16,529 nt of DNA from contig JAUSHA010000004.1 in the NCBI GenBank assembly GCA_030648815.1, positions 1-16,529 on the forward strand, in the 5' to 3' direction. The notes under the pieces were generated by a model. That model was not told where the DNA came from. It saw only the letters and a list, made by a program, of their open reading frames with translations, and made no database searches. This stretch comes from a bacterium. Lineage in GTDB: Bacteria; Patescibacteriota; Minisyncoccia; Minisyncoccales; MHMH01. Of the stretch, positions 12,404-16,529 are shown one piece after another (position 1 is the first letter of the stretch; every line of letters begins with the position of its first letter). The position numbers and the translations under genes are program-made.

Positions 12404-13171
12404 TTATTTAAAATGATTAACAATATCGAGGATTTCTTTATCTATAGACCCCTGAGCTATTTTTATGGCATTCAGCAAGTCATCATAAATTATTTTTTCT
12501 TGTTTATTGAATCCGGGTCGGGAATCAAACATTTCGATTTTTCTTTCCACCTCTTTTTTTAAATCAACAAATGCGCGGTAAAGGCTGTTTCTCGCCTCTT
12601 CAGCCTCCTTTTTTAAAGATTTCTTCAACTGCCTTGATTTGCGGATATCGAACCAGATAAAAATTATTCCTAGAGATAGTATCACGAGTAAAAACATGGC
12701 TAAATTTCCAAAGGTAATCATAATAGGTCCTAATTCAACGCCCGAAAAGTCAACTTCAATATTTTTTTCTTCCGACGGCTCGCTGATTGCCCCCGTTTCA
12801 TCTTGAGCCATAGCCGATAATTGATAAAAATCAGATTTTAAAATATCGTCTGAGAAAAAAAACCACTCTCCATTTTTATCGCTGTGAGCTCGCCACTCTT
12901 TTAATGTTCGGTCGTTTTCTTTAAGGAAAATCAGCACTTCCGCGTCAGGAGTAGCGGTTCCCGAGATATAAAAAGCCTCGGAACCGGAAATAAACTTTCT
13001 CGGCCAAACGGTAATCAGCGGTTTTTCCATCGGCTTAATGTCTATTTTCGTTGTACTTTCTCCGGAATTTTCAACAAATGTTTTTCCCGCCGCAAAGCTA
13101 TGGGTATCAACCATGCCGGTAAAAATAAAAAATAACAAAATGAAAAATATAAGAATACCTTTTTTATTCAT
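12404..13171 (-). CDS. Ig-like membrane protein with cytoplasmic helical tail
   Basis: 255 residues and no named family. A signal peptide (residues 4-28, ending SFAAG) is followed by an extracytoplasmic beta-rich domain at about 50-140 of bacterial Ig-like type: PLITVWPRKFISGSEAFYISGTATPDAEVLIFLKE, NGEWFFFSDD, YQLSAMAQDETGAIS. One membrane helix (about 152-173) leads to a charged helical tail, KSRQLKKSLKKEAEEARNSL...FVDLKKEVERKIEM, likely coiled-coil. The C-terminal 40 residues look like a small helical domain. The start overlaps the end of the cohesin gene by 8 bases, so translation is coupled. It probably joins the cohesin protein in a membrane-anchored surface assembly; the actual role is unknown. 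Confidence 0.82.
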   Translation of the reverse strand: MNKKGILIFFILLFFIFTGMVDTHSFAAGKTFVENSGESTTKIDIKPMEKPLITVWPRKFISGSEAFYISGTATPDAEVLIFLKENDRTLKEWRAHSDKNGEWFFFSDDILKSDFYQLSAMAQDETGAISEPSEEKNIEVDFSGVELGPIMITFGNLAMFLLVILSLGIIFIWFDIRKSRQLKKSLKKEAEEARNSLYRAFVDLKKEVERKIEMFDSRPGFNKQEKIIYDDLLNAIKIAQGSIDKEILDIVNHFK

Positions 13172-15587
13172 GTAATTTTTTGATTATTTCCTGTTCATTT
13201 TTTTTAAATTTTGCTTCCGCCTTTCTGAATGATTTTTCGATGCGGCGAAGTCGTTTGCGGTATTTTATTTCCAAATAAATAACTAAGGCCAAAACAATCA
13301 TTAGAATAATAAGCATTAAAGTCACCTGCGTCCAGCTAAAAAACCAAATAAAGATACTAATGCCCACCCTTGAAATGTAGATAAATTTATTATTTGGAAT
13401 GATTTCAATCTTTTTTGCGGAATCCGTGAAATTAAAAGCGCCGTCAAAGGCCCTAACAATAATTTCATATTGCCCGGGATCAGAGTCGGGCAATTTATAG
13501 GGAGAACTGATTTCAGTGAAAAACGCATCAGACCCGTTTTTGCGGCTGTCGGATAAATTAATTAATTTTAAAGAGTAATAATCTATGCCGGAGAGATTAT
13601 CAGTTGTCACAAAGGTTATTATCGGTTCCTGGGGAACTACAAAATCAGAGCGTAGGGTCGGCCTGAGATCTAATTGAAAATAAGCCGGCGGTGTTTTATC
13701 GATTTGTAAAATATAATGGCTGATGCCTCCCCAGATATTCCCATTTTTCGCTTTGATATGAAAATACCAAATGCCGTCTTCTAGATCGGAATAAGAAATC
13801 GAAGTATTATCTCCCTCAGAAACATTATCAACGTCTCCGAATAAGCTATTGTCGAGACTATAGGAAAAATCATTCACTCCCTCGTCTTTTGTCCACGAAA
13901 TAGTCGGCGAATTATTGCCGTACCATTTATTTTGGTCGAGATGAGTTGGTGAAAAAACTTCCGGACCTTCCGGCGGAGGGATAATCAGCCGATAAGCGCC
14001 ACGATTTAAAGAATTCAAGATATTCGTACCCTTGCCGTTATCAAGTAAAACCTTGGAAGAATCGGAAAAACTAATTGTAGCTTCGCCGGGAGCTATGGCT
14101 CTAAAGGTGATGGTTGAAATCAATCCCGAAGAAGTATTAACTCCTGGACTTGGTATCCCCCCCTGGAAAGAAGCGGTGCCTTCAATATTAGAATAAGACG
14201 GTTGGGCGAGCCAGACGGAAATTAATGATTTTCCGGCAGTGGGGCTGGCTATCTGGACTTTTTTAGGATCAAATTTTAAATCAGCCTTGACTACGTTGAT
14301 ATTATTATCGCCGGTATTGACAAATACCGAAACATTAAAGGTACTGCCGATAAAAAAGGTGCCGGATGACGGCGATAAGTACAAAGAAGCGGTCTCGGCC
14401 GCATGTCCACCAGCCGGAAAGAGCATCAGAAAATATAAAATAAAAAATAGGAGATAAGATGATGGTTTAAATTTTTTCACGTATTTTTTCAATAGAAGTA
14501 AGATCATTCCTGCTAATAATATCAGCGAGACAATAACAGTCGGCTGTTGATTTTGTTCTTGAGTTAACGGCGCCGGAAGATATTCAGCCATCTTTTCATT
14601 CCCAGACATATCAACCGCCTTCGCAAGAATTTTTTCACCCAATTTTTGATTTTTCAATAAATAAGGGCTTCGGGCTTTCTGCCACTCTCCATCGCCTTCT
14701 TTCACTTCATAATAATCTATTCCCGAAATATTATCGGAGCTCATAAAAATCAAATAGTTTTCATTCTTAATTTTCGCAACTTCCAACTGGAAAGATTCCG
14801 GCGGGGAAGAATCGATCATCGCTTTGTAAGTTATTTTTGGAGTCCATTTTCCGTTGACACCCTGCCTTAAATGAAAGTAATAAATGCCTTCGGCCAGCCC
14901 TTTATAGGTAATATCGCCCTGCCACATTAAGGTGCCGTCTGGCGTATCGGCAATTTCATCAGGGGAGGCCAATGAATCATGGCTTAGAAGATAGCTGTAT
15001 TCCGTACCTTTAATTAATTTCCACTTTAGGTCGAAATCACTTTTAGTATACCATTTATCTTGGTTGGAATGCGACGAAGAAGTAATTATCGGCAAGTTTT
15101 CAGGCTTCCGGACCAGCTGATAATCCCCTTCCCCGAAATTTAATAATACAGGAGAACCCTCGCCGTCATTTAAAAAAACGCGGGAATTTTTTTTGAAATT
15201 TAGACTAGCCGAATTGCGCTGATCAATTGATGAATTTACCCGAAAGGTTGCTGAAAAAAGCTTGGCGTTTCCGGAAAAACCATTAGGAATGCCGCCGGCA
15301 AAATCGATCAAGCCATTTTCATTTGAAGATGAGGGCGGTTTAGGCCATAAACTCAAAACAGAGCCTCCTTCGGAAGTCTTAAGCGCCTCCAGTTTATCTT
15401 GCGGGAAAACCAGGCTTCCTTCAATCGTATTAATGATTTCCCCTTCTGTATCCAGCCAAATTTCGACAACAAAACTGTCGCCTTGCCAAATTTCTTGAGA
15501 TTGAGGCAATGTGTACAAAATTGCCGCCCGGCTTAACAGGGGAAAAAATAATATGATAATCGTAAATAATAATATTTTTTTAAACAT
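13164..15587 (-). CDS. Tandem cohesin-domain surface protein with internal signal-like segment
   Basis: 807 residues in two homologous halves. Half 1: signal peptide (3-22), cohesin-like domain (about 23-160), a beta domain with DKWY, GIYYFHLRQ, SSPPESFQLEV and SSDNISGIDYYEVK, then a membrane helix (351-367). Half 2 begins with a second signal-like segment (377-396, ending GHAAETA), a cohesin-like domain (about 400-535), and matching NKWYGNN, GIWYFHIKA, KTPPAYFQLDL and TTDNLSGIDYYSLK. It ends with a membrane helix (about 752-773) and a basic coiled tail. Cohesins bind dockerins in cellulosome-like assemblies, and the gene three bases upstream ends in a dockerin. The layout points to a duplicated gene fused to itself. 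The cohesin call rests on pattern (VFxFDPxKV, SSKVLLDNGKG) and context. Confidence 0.85.
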   Translation of the reverse strand: MFKKILLFTIIILFFPLLSRAAILYTLPQSQEIWQGDSFVVEIWLDTEGEIINTIEGSLVFPQDKLEALKTSEGGSVLSLWPKPPSSSNENGLIDFAGGIPNGFSGNAKLFSATFRVNSSIDQRNSASLNFKKNSRVFLNDGEGSPVLLNFGEGDYQLVRKPENLPIITSSSHSNQDKWYTKSDFDLKWKLIKGTEYSYLLSHDSLASPDEIADTPDGTLMWQGDITYKGLAEGIYYFHLRQGVNGKWTPKITYKAMIDSSPPESFQLEVAKIKNENYLIFMSSDNISGIDYYEVKEGDGEWQKARSPYLLKNQKLGEKILAKAVDMSGNEKMAEYLPAPLTQEQNQQPTVIVSLILLAGMILLLLKKYVKKFKPSSYLLFFILYFLMLFPAGGHAAETASLYLSPSSGTFFIGSTFNVSVFVNTGDNNINVVKADLKFDPKKVQIASPTAGKSLISVWLAQPSYSNIEGTASFQGGIPSPGVNTSSGLISTITFRAIAPGEATISFSDSSKVLLDNGKGTNILNSLNRGAYRLIIPPPEGPEVFSPTHLDQNKWYGNNSPTISWTKDEGVNDFSYSLDNSLFGDVDNVSEGDNTSISYSDLEDGIWYFHIKAKNGNIWGGISHYILQIDKTPPAYFQLDLRPTLRSDFVVPQEPIITFVTTDNLSGIDYYSLKLINLSDSRKNGSDAFFTEISSPYKLPDSDPGQYEIIVRAFDGAFNFTDSAKKIEIIPNNKFIYISRVGISIFIWFFSWTQVTLMLIILMIVLALVIYLEIKYRKRLRRIEKSFRKAEAKFKKNEQEIIKKLHE

Positions 15588-15590
15588 AAA

Positions 15591-16529
15591 TTATCCAGCC
15601 CAGTAATACATCATTATTGAAAAATCAACGATATCTACATAACCGTCTCCCTGGATGTCAGCGCAGGTATTTTCTTTTGAGATGCCCCACCAAAAAAGCA
15701 AAATTGAAAAATCAATCAAATTAACTTTACCGTCAAAGTTGAGGTCGGCTCCTTGGCAAACGCTGGGCGGAGACAATGGCTTTTTGGGCTGAACAGGCAC
15801 AGGAGGACCGATTGTAAAAGATAAACTTTGAGAAAATTCTGATTGCTGCGATGTTTGTAAGATTCCCTTAGCCTTAACTTGATAAGTTCTTTTTATAAGT
15901 TTATCCGTATCAAGCCCAAAAAGCCATTTACCGTCGGAGCCGGTTTGGGCTGTTTTAGCGATGAGCCCCGGAGAAATTAAAAGATAAACGTCGCTTCTCG
16001 GAAATGATTCGCCTCCGATATCAAGAATCTGTTCTTTAGGGATTTCGGTTTTTGCAAGAAAAATAGTGGGTGGAATAAAAATATTAGAAAGAGTAGTTTT
16101 AGTGTTCCATAAAACATGGATCGTGTAATTCAAGGTTATTGATTTTCTGCCCTCCGAATCTTCGGCAAAAATATCGAAAATATGAACACCCTCAATGAGC
16201 CCGGTTATTTTTTTTTCAAAATAGCCCTTGTCATCGGCCAAAAAAGTTGCTGCAACCTGGCCCTGTCTTAAAATTGTCAGCAACGCATGCGGATAAGCCA
16301 TGCCCTTAAATATGATTTCAGCCGGAACAGATTCTTCAAAACCGCCTCTGCCGGTAGGAGTAGTCCCGCCGCCCGGTTGCAAACTTTCAATGGTTACCGA
16401 GACAGCCGATCCCCCTTCAAAAACACAGACATTGCTTCTGCAAACCCGCCCCTCCAGCGAAGCACAATCGCTGTCATTAACGCAGGCGAGCCCAAAAACA
16501 AAAACAGGGACTCCTGTGAGCCCCAGTAA
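15591..16529 (-). CDS. Dockerin-domain exported protein (5' end outside window)
   Basis: The frame is open from the window edge: 312 residues with no start codon that fits, so the N-terminus lies outside. In-window order: a hydrophobic stretch (LLGLTGVPVFVFGLA), a Cys-rich knot (C16, C22, C30, C35, pattern CxNDSDC...C...C), a Gly/Thr/Pro linker, and two beta-rich Ig-like domains (roughly 60-140 and 150-240). A Pro-rich linker (GPPVPVQPKKPLSPP) leads to a C-terminal type I dockerin. Its two calcium-loop repeats are clear: DLNFDGKVNLIDFSILLFWWG and DIQGDGYVDIVDFSIMMYYWAG. Dockerins plug into cohesins, and the tandem cohesin gene begins 3 bases after this stop. A TTG at 16380-16382 could be read as a start but cuts the protein mid-domain. 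Confidence 0.88.
   Translation of the reverse strand, partial: LLGLTGVPVFVFGLACVNDSDCASLEGRVCRSNVCVFEGGSAVSVTIESLQPGGGTTPTGRGGFEESVPAEIIFKGMAYPHALLTILRQGQVAATFLADDKGYFEKKITGLIEGVHIFDIFAEDSEGRKSITLNYTIHVLWNTKTTLSNIFIPPTIFLAKTEIPKEQILDIGGESFPRSDVYLLISPGLIAKTAQTGSDGKWLFGLDTDKLIKRTYQVKAKGILQTSQQSEFSQSLSFTIGPPVPVQPKKPLSPPSVCQGADLNFDGKVNLIDFSILLFWWGISKENTCADIQGDGYVDIVDFSIMMYYWAG

Noticed and set aside
13164..15587. Assembly chimera or missed stop in the cohesin gene
   Set aside because: The two halves differ substantially in sequence and the joint is in frame with sensible codon use, so old duplication and fusion is more likely than assembly collapse.
16380..16382. TTG start for the dockerin protein
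   Set aside because: The frame stays open to the window edge and includes a Cys-rich motif upstream, so the true start lies outside.

Overview
The window looks like a chromosomal fragment from a member of the Candidate Phyla Radiation (Patescibacteria, Parcubacteria-like). This is inferred from moderately AT-rich, tightly packed genes, weak or absent Shine-Dalgarno sites beside a few very strong ones, cohesin/dockerin-type surface proteins, tiny membrane ORFs, and short palindromic elements that enter coding sequences in frame. TGA acts as a stop (for example at 6104-6106 and 8433-8435), so the Gracilibacteria-type code does not apply. Almost every gene is on the minus strand; the only confident plus-strand gene is rpmA.

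Right to left, in the direction of transcription. (1) 16529-11139: a surface-protein operon. It holds a dockerin protein cut by the window edge, an 807-residue protein made of two fused cohesin-like halves, an Ig-like membrane protein with a cytoplasmic helical tail, and a CtpA-type S41 protease. (2) 11120-8981: rplI (bL9) and pyrG (CTP synthase), overlapping by 8 bases, behind a good sigma-70 promoter inside the protease gene. (3) 8954-8673, plus strand: rpmA (bL27), convergent with pyrG. Both genes read into one 54-bp palindrome that supplies both stop codons. (4) 8558-7116: a 41-codon membrane ORF and a short RNase J-like metallo-beta-lactamase protein. (5) 7060-4938: a geranylgeranyl-reductase-like flavoprotein, a 36-codon basic ORF, uppS (undecaprenyl diphosphate synthase) and a small zinc-ribbon membrane protein. 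This is a possible isoprenoid-carrier cluster, closed by a terminator. (6) 4849-2686: an oxidative-stress operon with a His-rich exported protein, a DoxX-family protein, a xylose-isomerase-like TIM barrel and Fe/Mn superoxide dismutase, closed by a terminator. (7) 2571-1: a CsoR-type repressor, CcdA, a membrane-anchored redoxin and an unrecognised exported Cys/His protein, behind a near-consensus promoter with a CsoR-like operator on the start site.

Two themes stand out. First, the (7) operon is a compact, apparently copper-regulated thiol-redox module whose last gene is an unknown extracytoplasmic protein with a CC...H..DC.HG motif. Second, at least three kinds of palindromic element have reshaped genes here: in-frame inserts in the flavoprotein and in the PyrG interdomain linker, a hairpin that carries the rpmA start codon, and two copies of a 46-54 bp palindrome at gene ends. 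No tRNA, rRNA, CRISPR array or transposase was seen.
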